A stretch of DNA of 64,000 nucleotides from Ophiura sarsii (GCA_035610835.1 CM069459.1:55781316-55845315), one strand, 5' to 3'; positions 1 to 11,585 are shown, numbered from the stretch's first letter. Program-made: numbers and translations. Notes: generated by a model not told the origin, from the sequence alone.

Positions 1-298
1 ATTTCTTTCTGCAACCATAACGGAATGCATTTCTATGTGTTCCCTATGTGTTATGAGGCTTATTTAGTCAAGTGCATCGCATCTCTAGCTTATTTATAGC
101 AAGCGCCCGGGGTGTACATTTGTGTACATTTGCGTACGTCCCCGCTACACGCCCCGGCTAGCGGGGGCACAGTTTGTACATCCGCGTACACTCCCCCGCA
201 TAGCCGGGCATCATTTTTGGACACTCGTGTACGGTCCCCGCATGGTCCCCGCCATGCCCCGTGTCCCCGGGGGCCAGGCTTGCAAATGATAAGTGCAT
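1..298 (+). repeat. GTAC-rich TIR element, 3' part, cut by window edge
   Basis: The right end carries the terminal motif TGCAAATGATAAGTGCAT at 281-298. The same motif ends the copies at 17481-17982 and 19951-20666. The body is rich in GTACA, CCCCG and GGGGAC blocks. Bases 1-120 are the reverse complement of about 20085-20195, so the family has an internal segment present in either orientation. No transposase is visible. The class is unknown and the element is non-autonomous. Confidence 0.75.
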
Positions 299-1464
299 AA
301 GAGCACAGTTCTATATGACATGTATGTGACAGTCAGGGTGCTGTACTGTATGAGTTTCAAAGTCAATAAATCTTTTTACGCAATGCTTTACAATAACATA
401 TTAAACTAGAGCGGTTCTCGGGTTTCGCGGTTTGTGGGTTTCGCGGTTTGTGGGTTTCGCGGTGTTTGGATTTGGTGGTTGTCATTCGGACGGTTTATTG
501 ATTGAGTGAACAATATTCGGGAGATCAGTTTGTTGCAGTTTCTTAACATTATTATGTTAGGGTCTTACCAGAACCATGGAGGACGGGCGTTGATTGACAA
601 CATGGAATGAACACAAATATGAGGTACTCACCCATAATTCAATTCGTCAAAATGTTACTTAAGTACATATTCTACCGTTTTCATTTGTTTCATGGATGAT
701 TCATCAATGGCGGAGGAGAATTTTGACATTAACATTTTAGGTTACAAATGTGTAAATATTTCGGTTGAATAAAAAAAAGGCTATTGAATTAAATTTGAAG
801 AATTTGGAAACCGGGAAATCCGTAATCTTCCTATGGAAATTGAAGGTTCGCTTTGTAAATGTGGACATCAAAATGAATTTAAGGATTGCAAAGGACATGG
901 GACTTGATCATGTATACGTCGTACTTTGATGATTGGGCATTTTGGCAATAATCCATGAAATCATACTTGCGTGAAGGCATGAAGTTGAAAGGTAGGTATA
1001 AACACGATTTCCTGATATATTCTATTTCGAAACGGCAGACCTCATATTACAGTTTAAAATAGGGGTATTTATTACATGTTTTGTTCAAATTAATATAGTG
1101 TGAATTTTAACAGAGACCTCACCAAAGTAAAAAAAATCAGGCAATGATGATTTGTTTAAATATTTTAACCAAGATATTTGTGTCCACACTATTTTCGGTA
1201 GCTTATACTGTGATTTTTTTATTATTTTAAAAATGCGTGTGACCAGGTACAACCACTCGGACGCAACATAACTATACATTATTAAGTAAGGGGCAAAGGT
1301 TCAGAAAATGAGACAATAATGAAATGGTTGGTGTTGTAGTAGGCTTAGATTGAATTCTAAAGTTCTATTCTGAAGTAAAGTATAGATTATATTTAGGATT
1401 CAGAATGATGCTACAAGATATACACTACTTAACAATTACTCAAAAAATGGTATCTATTCGTTAT
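299..1464. other. No gene seen; short 16-bp tandem repeat inside
   Basis: Unique-looking AT-rich sequence. The only structure is three head-to-tail copies of a 16-bp unit beginning GGGTTTCGCGG at 420-467. No credible ORF or splice-bounded exon was found. Confidence 0.6.
420..467 (+). repeat. 16-bp minisatellite, 3 copies
   Basis: The unit GGGTTTCGCGGTTTGT is repeated twice exactly and a third time with a changed tail. Confidence 0.9.
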
Positions 1465-2331
1465 GGACCTTTCATTATTTATGGTGGAGGGGGGGGGGGG
1501 GGAACAAATTCAAGACTCGTATGTCAAAATTACCTAACCCCCCCCCCCCCTACAGCTGAAACTGAAAATTACATTACCCCCCCCCCCCCTACTAACCAAT
1601 AGATTTTTACACAACCCCCCTTCAAAATCAACTTGTCACATACTTAGGGGATGTATTTTTCTTTTGCCCATGGATTCGTTGGTTGTGACCTCTGAACGGC
1701 CAATAATTTAATGACTAACTACATAGCGAGCGTGGCGAGGCGGAACATTTGTCATATATTTATACATTTTTGGTGTTTTGTGAGTCTTTATAAGCCGAAA
1801 AAAGTTAGAACATCCAGACAAAAACGTATGAAATATTCTTGTGAGCTTTGGTGCAGAACTGTGAGTAAGACGAGGTGAAAAGCATGCAAGAAATTACCGT
1901 TTTTAATCAAATTGGATTTTGGAACATAGGCCTAGGCTATTAACATGTTTTTATACACCTCATGGCTCTAATGTTTTCAACCACTGATGATTATATATAT
2001 AGGTGTTTTTCCAACAGATCGTCCGAGCAGGGCGTGCACAAAAAATTGCTGTACGAAAGTAGTCTCATCATAAGTAGCCTACATGTTTTGAAGTTGAAAG
2101 GTCATAAGAAAATGTGCGCGAAGCGCACAAAAAAATTGCATTTACACTCCAAAATAGCCTCTAAAATCACCCCAATCACCACCATCTTTATAGTTAAATA
2201 AAGTTACACAACCCCCCCTGTTAAAGAATAAAAGGTTACATAACCCCCCCCCCCCCATTTCAACATATGAAAGTTACATGACCCCCCTATATTTACCCCC
2301 CCCCCCTCCACCATAAATAATGAACGGTCCC
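1465..2331 (+). mobile_element. Non-autonomous TIR element (family A, Harbinger-like), copy 1
   Basis: The ends are inverted: GGACC..TTCATTATTTATGG on the left and its complement ending GAACGGTCC on the right. TTAT flanks both sides, though one extra C at the right leaves the exact duplication (TTA or TTAT) uncertain. Long G and C runs sit just inside the ends and between internal segments. A second copy at 10704-11585 shares the interior order, including a CGCGAAGCGC block. No transposase frame exists, so this is a MITE. Harbinger assignment rests on the 3-bp TWA-type target site and GGG-starting ends. Confidence 0.8.
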
Positions 2332-2690
2332 TTATTGATATTTTTGATATTTGTAATTATTTTATAAAGTTTATAACGTAATATATATACTTTTATAGTA
2401 TAGTTGTTTGTGATATTTATTTATGCTTGAAAATAAGTAATGACAATTTATCTTTATTCCGAAGAGAAATGTTTATTATTTTGCATGATAAGACACAATT
2501 ACAATCCAATTCGTTGGATTACATACAATCATAATTTTATATAGATATTTTATTAAGTATTATTTCTATCAGGCTTTTTAACGGTACGATAAACTGTGTA
2601 TTGAATATTGATGCCTTGGTTCAACCAAAGTACCCGGATGCGTCCAATATTCTTCAATGCGCGCATCGTGCGCTTTGTTTTGATTTGTTG
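2332..2690. other. AT-rich spacer
   Basis: No gene seen. From about 2660 it becomes a pyrimidine-rich tract leading to a possible splice acceptor at 2695. Confidence 0.5.
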
Positions 2691-2695
2691 TTCAG

Positions 2696-2835
2696 GCACA
2701 GCGGGTTCGCCGATTTTTACTGCGGGTAGTGGTAGCAAACTTGTTAACATGTTTGATGATGTTTTTATTCGTTATAAGGGAGATCAATATTATGCTCAAA
2801 TTGTGAATTTTGATTTGTATTATTGTCGTGTATGA
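2696..2835 (+). CDS. Possible terminal exon of an unrecognised plus-strand gene
   Basis: A T-rich tract ending TTGTTGTTCAG at 2695 looks like a strong acceptor. Starting two bases before a codon boundary, 46 codons stay open to a TGA at 2833-2835. The text contains SPIFTAGSGSKLVNMFDDVF and then RYKGDQYYAQIVNFDLYY. This composition is protein-like, with many aromatic and Asp residues, but I recognise no family. Codon third positions are dominated by T. No upstream plus-strand exon was found, so this may be a relic of a captured or viral-like ORF, or chance. Confidence 0.25.
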
Positions 2836-2839
2836 ATCT

Positions 2840-3725
2840 GGTCAATACATGCGTATGTTTTGTTTCTCGAAAAAATAGAAAATCAATGCACTTGCGCAAA
2901 TGTTGATATACTCACAATAGCACCCCCTGCAGGGTCGTACCATTATTCACACATCAACATCAGCGCGCGTGCATTGATTTGTCTAATTTCTCTCAAAACA
3001 ACACTTACGCATTTATATTGACCTATACCTATTAAATTATTTTCAATTAATAGCCTTCATTGAATAAACTTCATTGAATTTGGATAAATGGAAATGTATT
3101 GTAATAAAAATACAGCACGATATTATACATAGCACACATATTCCATCATTTGTATGAATGTATTTATCTATCTATTAATTTATATAAATATAAATAAATA
3201 ACTTAATTAATTATGCAAAACACTTAATTTATTAACATTATTTGAAAATCAAGTAAATGAATAGAAAATACAATTAAATCAACTTAATTATTTAGATGAA
3301 TCACTATACCAATCTATAATTAATTTATTTATTCTCGAATTAATTAATTAACTTATTAATAAGAATGTTAATTAATTATTCACTTATTGATGTTGTCTAT
3401 TACTTATTCCAACAGTTCATTCATTAATATTATTTAATACTAAAAGCAAAAATAAATATATAAATGTTAGTCATTATTCAATTAATCTATCAATCGCATT
3501 TCAATAAAATAAAACAAATTTAATCATTGATTGATTATTATATTTCTTGTTCATTGTTTTTGATTACATTTACAAATATATTTGATAGATAAATCGATGG
3601 GTTGTTTTCATTATTTATGAATTTCTGATTATTTATTCTTTAACTAATTCTATTCATTGAATGCATTTATCGATACATTAAATAACTATAATTCAATTGA
3701 AGATTTATTGTCATGAAGCTTTGGA
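2840..3725. other. Very AT-rich stretch
   Basis: Dense TTAATTAA, ATTTATT and TAAATAA text with no coding or repeat-terminus signal. It may be a low-melting intron segment. Confidence 0.7.
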
Positions 3726-4928
3726 CAGTTTCAAAATAGTAAGCGTGTGCTGCTTGAACCTAGTGGTGATTGAACAAGAACATACGAGGGTTTGTCAAAA
3801 TGTAATGAAAGTGATCTTGTTGCGAGTTGCAAGGGGCATTGCCATTGATTGAAATTATTTTCAATTAGCCCACTGGCCACTAAAACATGATTTTTAGCTG
3901 AATTTGTAGCTATTTTTTGCGACATTACCATGTGACATGTGAACGGTAGACCCCTTTACTTGCGTAAATATCTGTACTCTCTTCATTCCCTTTATTCCCC
4001 TTTTTCTCTTTCTCCTTTCTCTATTTTCTCCTTTCTCTCTCCTTTTTAAATATTTGGTTACAAAAATTACCAGAGGCACTGGCCCCTGCAATTTGTCAAA
4101 ATTTGACTGTGGAAAAAAATGTGCGCGCTTCCAGGCCAGCGCATCTTCTTTCTTCATGCGACTAACAAAACTTGCCCCAACCAAACCCCACTCCGACCCC
4201 ACCCCATAGACTGTTATGATACTGGTGCCGCCATAGCCTACAACTCACCGCCTAGACCGTAAATGAATGTGAAACATCTATTGACACCATTCACCGTAAA
4301 GAAATTAGATTAAATTTCCCATAGATATGGCCAGATTTCATTGTTTTTAAGATTTTTATTTATTTTACGGTCATTTCCAGTTCAAACATGTCAAAGGAAA
4401 ATAAGAAAAAAGCCCCCGACCGACCGTACAATAGGGTTTCTTTTTTGCATAGACATGGTTTTTTTTGCCGCCTGCTGAATGAATAAAAAGCTAACTTAAA
4501 TTAATAGTGATATTTGAACAGAATATACCCGTATTCGAAACTAAAATTATTAGGAACCGTTTATTATTTCCACCGGGTCGGGACGGGAGTAATTGATGAG
4601 TGGGATCACGCAGTTTTTAATTGACAACAAATAAGGGGGTCATACGTTTTTCTAATCAAGAGGGGTGCGCGTCAGTGTTTTTATCCGGATTCAACGGTAA
4701 AATTCCAACAGCTTCCGCCCCCGTCCCAATAAAAAGAATGATATTCATACAACAGTTTATTCAAATTGCTTATGATTCATTTAGCAATGGGAATCATATG
4801 CCATATAAGTACCGCGAGTGTGCCTAATAAATTAAGTTTATGATATTTAAGAAATTAGTCTTAGATAGAGTCAATCATGGCAAATTTAAGTGTGAATTGC
4901 AAATTTTCAGTATTGAGTTACTACAGTC
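3726..4928. other. No gene seen; decayed family D fragment
   Basis: At about 4385-4480 it holds the CCGACCGACCG and TTTTTTTTGCC marks of family D. Around 3970-4050 is a C/T-rich run (minus-strand purine tract). The minus-strand frame through 4202-3894 is Lys/Arg-rich only because of that tract. Confidence 0.5.
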
Positions 4929-5051
4929 ATGTCGGTTATTTCTCGACAACAACTAGATAAAATTGGCTTGAAGTTGGTCTAAAGTATAATTATGTCGGTT
5001 ATTTCTCGACAACTAGCTAAAATTGGCTTGAAGTTGGTCTAAAGTATAATT
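4929..5051 (+). repeat. Tandem duplication, 63 and 60 bp
   Basis: ATGTCGGTTATTTCTCGACA and the following text to TATAATT occur twice. The second copy lacks 3 bases. Confidence 0.95.
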
Positions 5052-5154
5052 GGTTAAAAGCCAATCAGGCAATCATTGTGTTTCTTGCACCCGCCCTGTT
5101 TATAGGCCCATACTGGTCATGCCACGCCACTGCGTAGACCCTACTCATTCTAAA

Positions 5155-5310
5155 GGGAGCACATCAAAACTCGACCGCCCGGCAACCACCGGTTGTTCCG
5201 TGCAGAAGTTCCGTGAGGTTGCAGCCGGTTTCTATTGTTCTAAACAATGATATGCGGTCAAACCGGGCGGAACCGCCGGTTGTCGCGCGGTCGAGTTTTG
5301 ATTTGCTCCC
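5155..5310 (+). mobile_element. Small TIR element, family B (GGGAG..ATCAAAACTCGACCG)
   Basis: The inverted ends GGGAGCACATCAAAACTCG and CGAGTTTTGATTTGCTCCC enclose about 115 bp rich in CCGGTT and ACCGG palindromes. The longer copy at 60959-61492, which sits inside a retrotransposon, has the same ends. The flanks are TAA-rich. It is a non-autonomous MITE, Harbinger-like by its ends and target. Confidence 0.8.
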
Positions 5311-5343
5311 TAATCAAATATTAAAAACAACCCAGTTATTTAA

Positions 5344-5570
5344 CACTTTCCTCGCGGCAGGCGTTTGCAGACGACAGTTCCGAAATTTCCCAAAATGTTT
5401 TGGAAAATGTTAAAATTATTGAATGTCATTACAATATTAAAATAAGTGCAAACTTGTCTAGTTTGGGTTCAATAGTTCATGAGATAAGGTGGGAAAGGTT
5501 TCTGAAAATCTGTTTTGTATAATGGTAAAACTAAAAGTAATAGCCGCGTGTGAAAAGTGTTTTAAAAGAT
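5344..5570 (+). repeat. Dispersed repeat family F, copy 1
   Basis: The order is a CGGCAGGCG..GCAGACGACAG block, TTTGGAAAATGTT, TTCATGAGATAAG, GGTTTCTGAAAATCTG, then AATAGCCGC. It matches 33352-33622 in the same orientation and 29612-29832 inverted. The class is unknown. Confidence 0.7.
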
Positions 5571-6230
5571 CTATTTTCGAGAAAATCAGTCTTAAAGGTA
5601 GATGTTCCGATTGCTGGCCCGATTTTCAACTTGATGTTTTCTATTTTACATGAAAGGTCATCTTTAAAATGGTCGCATTTCAAAGTTTGAGTTGCATAAC
5701 TCCAACGGTTCTATTTTTTGAGAAGCACATGGTCACAAAATATTTGCCCATTGAGTAGTACACAAACTGTTTGGTGGTTAACCACCTTTGACAGTAATTC
5801 ACCACATTTTACCCTATGATTTCTAAATGGAACATTTCTGGCTCCTAAGATTTTACAGACATAATGAGAAAAATATGGGGATTCTTCTGATATTTGATGT
5901 GAAAGCCCCAAAAACGTGATCGGAACATACACCTTTATAAAAATATTCTCTCAGCCCAGTTCCTAAGCACCCCTCCTTCTTTTAAGACCCTGGACGACAC
6001 ACCCTACCACTAACAAAGTTGAGTGCCACCGCCCCCCCCCCCCCCTTGTCCGCCCGGGACTTTACTTGTACCAAACATAAAACTGAAAGCGCAGTAACAC
6101 AAACCTGTACGTGCGGGGTGTGATGTCTTGTATACATCCGAGGTACGTGTAAAAATACTATTGTTGATAGAGGTGTCTTGTATGAATTGTGTAGCCTTTT
6201 TGAGAGGGGGTTATTATATTCTATTATAGT
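5571..6230. other. No gene seen
   Basis: Mostly unique sequence with one C16-like homopolymer near 6031-6046. No splice-bounded ORF was found. Confidence 0.5.
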
Positions 6231-6240
6231 CTATTAATTT

Positions 6241-6340
6241 AGTATAGTATAGTATAGTATAGTATAGTATAGTATAGTATAGTATAGTATAGTATAGTAT
6301 AGTATAGTATAGTATAGTATAGTATAGTATAGTATAGTAT
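6241..6340 (+). repeat. (AGTAT)20 microsatellite
   Basis: Twenty uninterrupted 5-bp units are followed by three ATTCC units at 6341-6357. On the minus strand the run stays open as a YTILY-type repeat continuous with the tentative exon at 6452. Confidence 0.98.
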
Positions 6341-6406
6341 ATTCCATTCCATTCCATGATTCCATCAATTGTAAATTCATGATTTTTAAAACTTGGAAAT
6401 AGATAC

Positions 6407-6452
6407 CAACGGGCGAATCCATCTCATCATGCTCATCCGAGTCCAGCCCTGT
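6407..6452 (-). CDS. Tentative acidic exon (exon 7) of the minus-strand host gene
   Basis: A good acceptor, TTTCCAATGCAG, precedes the exon on the minus strand. The donor GTATCT is weak. The 46-bp exon starts in phase 0, as left by the exon at 7316, and reads TGLDSDEHDEMDSPV before one leftover base. This is acidic and plausible as a cytosolic or disordered tail. If the weak donor is not used, the frame continues to a stop near 6234 and runs through the pentanucleotide satellite. It could be chance: a short exon with one weak signal. Confidence 0.4.
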
Positions 6453-7315
6453 CTGCATTGGAAATTGACGGCTACTTGATGGCGAGAAAATTGTTTAGGC
6501 TACTTGATGTTGAAGTGGAAGTTTATTGATCCAATTGATCTCTAGAAAATGTTTGTTTGTGTCAGGGTGTTACGGAGTTTTTATGAGCGCAGATAATTGG
6601 TGCCTATTGTCAAGATTGTATCCAAAGGCCAAAAACATCGTTACGTTACCCTTCCAAATCTTAAACATTTCCGATTGAGTTGGTCGATTTGTTTTCAAAC
6701 TCATCCATTTTAAACTTGAATAGAGGTCAATATGCAAGCTGTAAAGAATGACTAAGGGGTGCGTGGGGCGTACACCTGTGTTTGTTGTTTTTTTTTACTC
6801 AAGTCAAGGGTAAATACTTTTGTCCAAGTAACTGTCAGCAAAAACTATTACCCCTGGATCGGATACAAACATGTAAAAATGTACTAAATGTAAATCTGAT
6901 GTAAATGTTTGAAGCATAGGCCTATTCATTAATTTAGAATAACAACTCAATGAATAAAATAAAAGGGTGTAGGGCAGAGTTATGTTTTAAGGGGAAATAT
7001 TAGCGGTTTTATGTTGAACAAAATTATTGAAAATAGTCCCGATATTTTTGCTAATTTTGTACTTGTGCTAGGCCTATAAAAAAAATCCCGACCCAAGATT
7101 TTGCAAACAAATGTTCAGTCTTTTTGAAAGGGTAACACAGTGTTTGTTTTGACTAGGCCTTATATGTTATGGGAAGTTGTTTGAATGAACGGCTTGATTG
7201 TCTAGTTTATGCAAATTAGCTACAGACCTAACAATAGCGTTGGTTTTGACCAATGACGGTGGACGTTGACCGTGAAAGATTTAAAAGAGATGGGCAATTA
7301 CTTATCTATACTTAC
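6453..7315. other. Probable intron, no repeat ends recognised
   Basis: Lies between the two tentative 3' exons. No ORF or known repeat terminus was found. Confidence 0.4.
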
Positions 7316-7362
7316 ATTATCCTTGTCTCTGCACGCATCGATTAGCTCATCACTATCGCCAT
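7316..7362 (-). CDS. Tentative exon 6 of the minus-strand host gene
   Basis: The donor is a perfect GTAAGT after codon AAT. Upstream, either ..GACATAG (exon top 7362, needs phase 1) or ..GGCGATAG (exon top 7352, needs phase 2) can act as acceptor. The frame reads GDSDELIDACRDKDN or GDELIDACRDKDN. The phase-1 form joins directly to the exon at 33641, and the phase-2 form joins to the exon at 17026. Both pass in phase 0 to the exon at 6452. Neither acceptor has a good pyrimidine tract. A frame upstream of the acceptors stops at a TGA. The acidic/Cys composition matches the next exon. Confidence 0.45.
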
Positions 7363-7636
7363 CTATGTCGAAGTCATGTATGATACGTGATCACTATTGT
7401 TATGTAAATGTCCACGCTCTTTCCACGTAATGGGCCCAGCGTGATTCAGTGAAAAAGGCATCCAATTGTTACGTAAACATCAAACAATTGATTATCTATA
7501 CAGCAAAGATTCGCCCTCATACATCAAGTATGGTGACGTATAGCAAGTATTACAATGGTATAACTAAAACCGCGACAAGTCGGGGGACTATGTTTGTTAT
7601 GTAAACATCAAACAAAAATAGCAACGCTCATGTATC
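7363..7636. other. Probable intron
   Basis: Nothing further recognised. Confidence 0.4.
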
Positions 7637-7637
7637 C

Positions 7638-7854
7638 CCGGGAAGGGGGGGGGGTACTCAGATTTGGTTTGGTCGGGGGTGTGCCGCTGGAGAATCAAAT
7701 CCCCTATACCCATTTCTAAGGGTGATTTTGGATAGACCCATGTCTAAGGATTTTTCAGTTGAAAAGCCTACCCATGGCTAAGGATGTCTCATGAAAAAAC
7801 GACCCACTGGAGCGGCACGTCCCCGTATGCCTTACATACGTGAGTACCACCCCT
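7638..7854 (+). repeat. GTACTC-ended dispersed element, copy 1
   Basis: It starts with a G run then GTACTCAGATTTGGTTTGG, and ends GAGCGGCACGTCCCCGTA..GAGTACC. The same ends occur at 15529-15911, 40471-40845 and, inverted, 40830-41128. The interior contains ACCCATTTCTAAGGGTGAT. Ends are partly palindromic (GTACTC/GAGTAC) and the type is unknown. Confidence 0.75.
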
Positions 7855-8444
7855 GAGCATGCATCGTTGTATTTTACTAAGAAAAATATGCTTCTCAAGG
7901 CAAAAAAATATTTTTACTCCTATGAGGCAGATTAACCCCAACTTTGAACTCGTCCAAGTTATTTGCGATTTGTACATGCTCACAAAATCCGGAATCCATT
8001 GATGGATTAATAAAGACGAAATCGCAAACACAAATTTTTTCTGAGGCAATCTCTAGGGGTGGTACATAGCCTAGCGGTGAACAAAATTCAACAAACTCAA
8101 TTGCGCGTAGTGGCGTTTGGGATTGGGGGATTCATATAGTTTTAGTTTCATGCTCTATTACGCTTGAACTCTTTCCGCCCACACACATGAGTAGTAAACT
8201 ACAACAAAACAAAATTACGCCCCTTGATTGGAAAAACGGTGATCCACGCTTGCGATCAGCGACGGAGCGGATGGAGTATATAAAACATTATGGTGATATA
8301 CGGGGGTACAATAACTAGAATCGCCGCCATTTTCTTTGATGTGACGATGTCGGAATAGAAAATAAATATCCCTATCGCGGGAACATTATCCCTCATAATT
8401 CTCCAAATAACCAGTCACTCGAACTCAGCGGAGATAAATACTGT
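7855..8444. other. No gene supported; promoter-like text near gap
   Basis: TATATAAAA at about 8276 and a CGCCGCCATTTTC block at about 8322 resemble a TATA box and a YY1-type 5' UTR motif. No exon follows before the assembly gap. Confidence 0.3.
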
Positions 8445-8544
8445 NNNNNNNNNNNNNNNNNNNNNNNNNNNNNNNNNNNNNNNNNNNNNNNNNNNNNNNN
8501 NNNNNNNNNNNNNNNNNNNNNNNNNNNNNNNNNNNNNNNNNNNN
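8445..8544. other. Assembly gap (100 N)
   Basis: Exactly 100 N, so the true length is probably unknown. Confidence 1.
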
Positions 8545-9322
8545 CCATGATCCTCCGCTCTTAGTCAGATAATAGTATCATGAGGAATCCCAGGAAACAT
8601 AACTAAATATTTTTCTTAGAACAAATTCCCAGTTGAAGTTACTGTTCCAGACAGACTTGATGTCCTATCAAATGTCTTTAGGCGAAAAAACCCAAACCAA
8701 ACAAGTTTGTTTCCGGTAAGCCGCGCAAATTTCGTTTGACGACGTAAATTTGCACATTTCATTTTTATTTGCATTTTGAAAAAATAAAAATCACAAAAGT
8801 GATAAATACAAATTACTGTAGAAAAGATTAAAATTACTGTAGAAAAGATTAACATTTTGCACAAAGAATGTGCCAATGTGGGAGACGGCGCGTCCATTGA
8901 GATAAAGAAAGCCTGTCACCCTTCCGCGAAGCGTGTGGCCCGGAGCATTTTTTGCCGACATTTTCTCATCAAAATCAACAGTTTGCCTGCAAAAGTTGCC
9001 TTCGGAAAGTCATCCCACCCCACTTCTCCCCCCTCAACCCCCCCCCAAGACGCATCTCGCATATTATACAAATCGTCAAGTTATGGACATTTATAATTTT
9101 GGTTTTGTTAACAAATCTATCGAGTAAATGAAGGTAATTCCAATTTGTAGATTAACTCCTTATTTTCATGAATTTGAGTCTTTGGTTGGATACAAGATCC
9201 TATAATCAAAGATCATGAATAATACTTTTCATGAATTTGACTTATATGATCTTGTCCCACGTTTGTGCTCTTAAATCAAATTAGCTACTGCCTGATTGTA
9301 CCTTATTCACCCGTGTTTGGGT
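8545..9322. other. No gene seen
   Basis: Contains a short direct repeat (ACTGTAGAAAAGATTAA twice near 8815-8852) and a C-run near 9030-9048. A minus-strand 93-codon frame at 8897-8616 crosses this repeat and has no splice support. Confidence 0.5.
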
Positions 9323-9732
9323 CCAGGCGCGTAGCCAGCATTGTCATTCCGGGGGGGGGGGGGGGGGGGGGGGGGCAAACATCAGTACTGTCTCTATTTT
9401 CTTTTTAGCAAGATTTCTAAAATTTTCGTAAAAGGTTGCCCCAAAGTTTTTCTAGTCACTTACCTCATGAATTTCACATAAGTGGGGGGGGGGGGGGGGG
9501 GGGGGGGGGGTGGGGGTTGGGGGGGGGGGGGGGGTGAGGTCAAAAAAATTTGCACAGTCCAAAAAAAACTGCACAGTCAAAAAAAAAAGAGTAAATGTAC
9601 TACATGAACAATTTCTCGTCCCCATTTTCCCGCTTCTCCGTCCCCATTTTAGGTTGTCCGGGGAAGGGGGGGGGGGGGGAGAGACTGCCCCCCCTGCCCC
9701 CCCCCCCCCCCCCCCGCTGGCTACGCTACTGG
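9323..9732 (+). mobile_element. G/C-run-ended element (family H, GTAGCCAGC ends)
   Basis: The left end CCAGGCGCGTAGCCAGC and right end GCTGGCTACGCTACTGG are inverted. Inside each end is a very long G or C run (about 9350-9375, 9483-9531, 9695-9714). Related single ends (AGTGGCGTAGCC or its complement) occur near 22190, 27750, 30145, 34684 and 37430. It is non-coding. Confidence 0.7.
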
Positions 9733-9814
9733 TTGGGTCACATTGTTTGAGGATTCGTTATTGTGCATATGCATAATTGTCCTTTCATGTACAAACCAAA
9801 CTTTCTACATTTTT

Positions 9815-10159
9815 GTTTGAAAGTAACATACGACCCCATCCCCCTCCCAGTCTTTAAATTGACTGTACAACATCAAAACTAGTTCACAAACTTGTGACTT
9901 TTGGTGATCATCAATGGGTGCCAATTCGTAGGGAAATAAGTCAATAATCTCTTGTGCTACACGCTATGATCAGGCCAAAATAAAGGTTTGAAAGTAATAT
10001 ACGACCCCATCCCCCTCCCAGTCTTTAAATTGACTGTACAACATCAAAACTAGTTCACAAACTCGTGACTTTTGGTGATCATCAACGAGTGCCAATCCGT
10101 AGGGAAATAAGTCAATAATCTCTTGTGCTGTGTGTGTCAGTATGATCACGCTATGATCA
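9815..10159 (+). repeat. Tandem duplication, period 171 bp
   Basis: GTTTGAAAGTAA.ATACGACC through GATCAGGCCAAAA at 9815-9985 is repeated from 9986. The second copy gains a GTGTGTGTCAG insert near its end. Few mismatches, so probably recent. Confidence 0.95.
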
Positions 10160-10502
10160 GGCAAAAAACAACAAAAAAACTTTGGTTGCCCTCCAGAGTG
10201 AATAAAAAATTGTGGGGTCGGTCGGGTAGGTAGGTTTTGTTGTTGTTCCCTATACCGGGCTTCGACAAAAAGTGCAATTTATACATGGAATGTATAAACG
10301 CAATATTTTGGACTTACAGTTGATAAATTGGACTTCAAAACATTTCATAGAATTTATTTCTACATCTTTGGGACAAAATATGTCCAAAATTGTGAAATTT
10401 TCGGGGTTAAAAAAATTTAATTAAAAAAAAAAAGGGAAAACCATTTTTTTCGTGTTTTTTGCGGTCGGTTGCGGAGGGCAACCCAAACATTTTTTATTTG
10501 CC
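10160..10502 (+). mobile_element. Family D TIR element, copy at 10.2 kb
   Basis: The ends are GGCAAAAAACAACAAAAAAAC..TTGCCCTCC and the inverted GGAGGGCAA..TTTTTATTTGCC. Subterminal GGTCGGTCGGG and GGTCGGTTGCGG are the family mark. Other copies: 15180, 16655, 21565, 24588, 31635, 34050 and 41587. It is AT-rich and non-coding. Confidence 0.75.
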
Positions 10503-10703
10503 TCATGATGATCGACAAACAATAATTGTAGTGTTATAATACAGACAAATTATTAAAGGGCACAACATACTAGGGTAGCTGAACAGCCTGTCATTCCGGA
10601 TTGATGTGTTTTACATAATTTGTGATTCAAACCCCGGTGCCGTCAGTTCGTCACTCCTGAAATTTTCGGGTACCCGTGCCATGAATGTAATATTATCTGT
10701 TAA
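10503..10703. other. Spacer
   Basis: No feature recognised. Confidence 0.4.
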
Positions 10704-10844
10704 GGACCGTTCATTATTTATGGTGGAGGGGGGGGTTGGGACAAATTCGAGACTCGTATGTTAAAATTACCTAACCCCCCCCTACAGCTGAAACTGAAAA
10801 TTACATGACCCCCCCCCCCCTGCTAACCAGTTGCTTTTTACACG

Positions 10845-10875
<31 letters not shown>

Positions 10876-11585
10876 TCCTGAAAAAATCAACTTGTCACAT
10901 ACTAGGGGCTGTCTTTACCTTTGGAATTTTGTTCATGGATATGTTGGCAAATTCTGTTTGTGCCCTATCTGAACAGCCAATAATTTTATGATGGCCCTTC
11001 TTTTTATTGTGTGAAATTAGTAATGGCGAGTGTGTCATATTTTATATATTTTGGGTGGTTTTTGTCTTTATAACCCGAACAAGTTAGCCTACATTCTGAG
11101 CAGAAACGTATAATCCAGTAAAACGTTCTACTTTTGTGAGCACTGGTGCAAAGCTGAGACGAGGTGAAAAGCATGCAAAAAATAGCATTTTTTGAAATCA
11201 TAAAATTGGATTTTGTTACATAATACACCCTGTGGCTCTAATTTCTCGACCGTTGATGATTATATAGATGTTTTTCCACCCCATCGTCCGAGGCACAGAC
11301 AAAATTTGCTGTCCAGATGTCGTCTCATAGTAACAGATTTTGAAGTTGATAGGTTTTAATCAAATATGCGCGAAGCGCAGAAAAAAATTGCATTAATACA
11401 TCTCCAAAATAGCCTCTAAAATCACCCAATCACAACCATCTGTATATTTTTTAAAAAGTTACACAACCCCCACTGTTTAAGAATAAAAAGTTACATAACC
11501 CCCCCTATTTCAACATATGAAAGTTACATGACCCCCCTATAGTTTACCCCCCCCCCCCCCTCCAGCATAAATAATGAACGGTCCC
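10704..11585 (+). mobile_element. Non-autonomous TIR element (family A), copy 2
   Basis: Ends GGACCGTTCATTATTTATGG and complement. TAA precedes the left end and follows the right end. The interior is co-linear with 1465-2331, including the CAGCTGAAACTGAAAATTAC block and CGCGAAGCGC. The poly-C runs differ in length between copies, e.g. about 30 C near 10842-10872. Confidence 0.85.

Noticed and set aside
3894..4202. 102-codon basic minus-strand ORF
   Set aside because: The Lys/Arg content comes from a C/T-rich simple tract on the plus strand.
8270..8340. TATA box and YY1-like motif as a promoter
   Set aside because: No exon or donor follows before the assembly gap.
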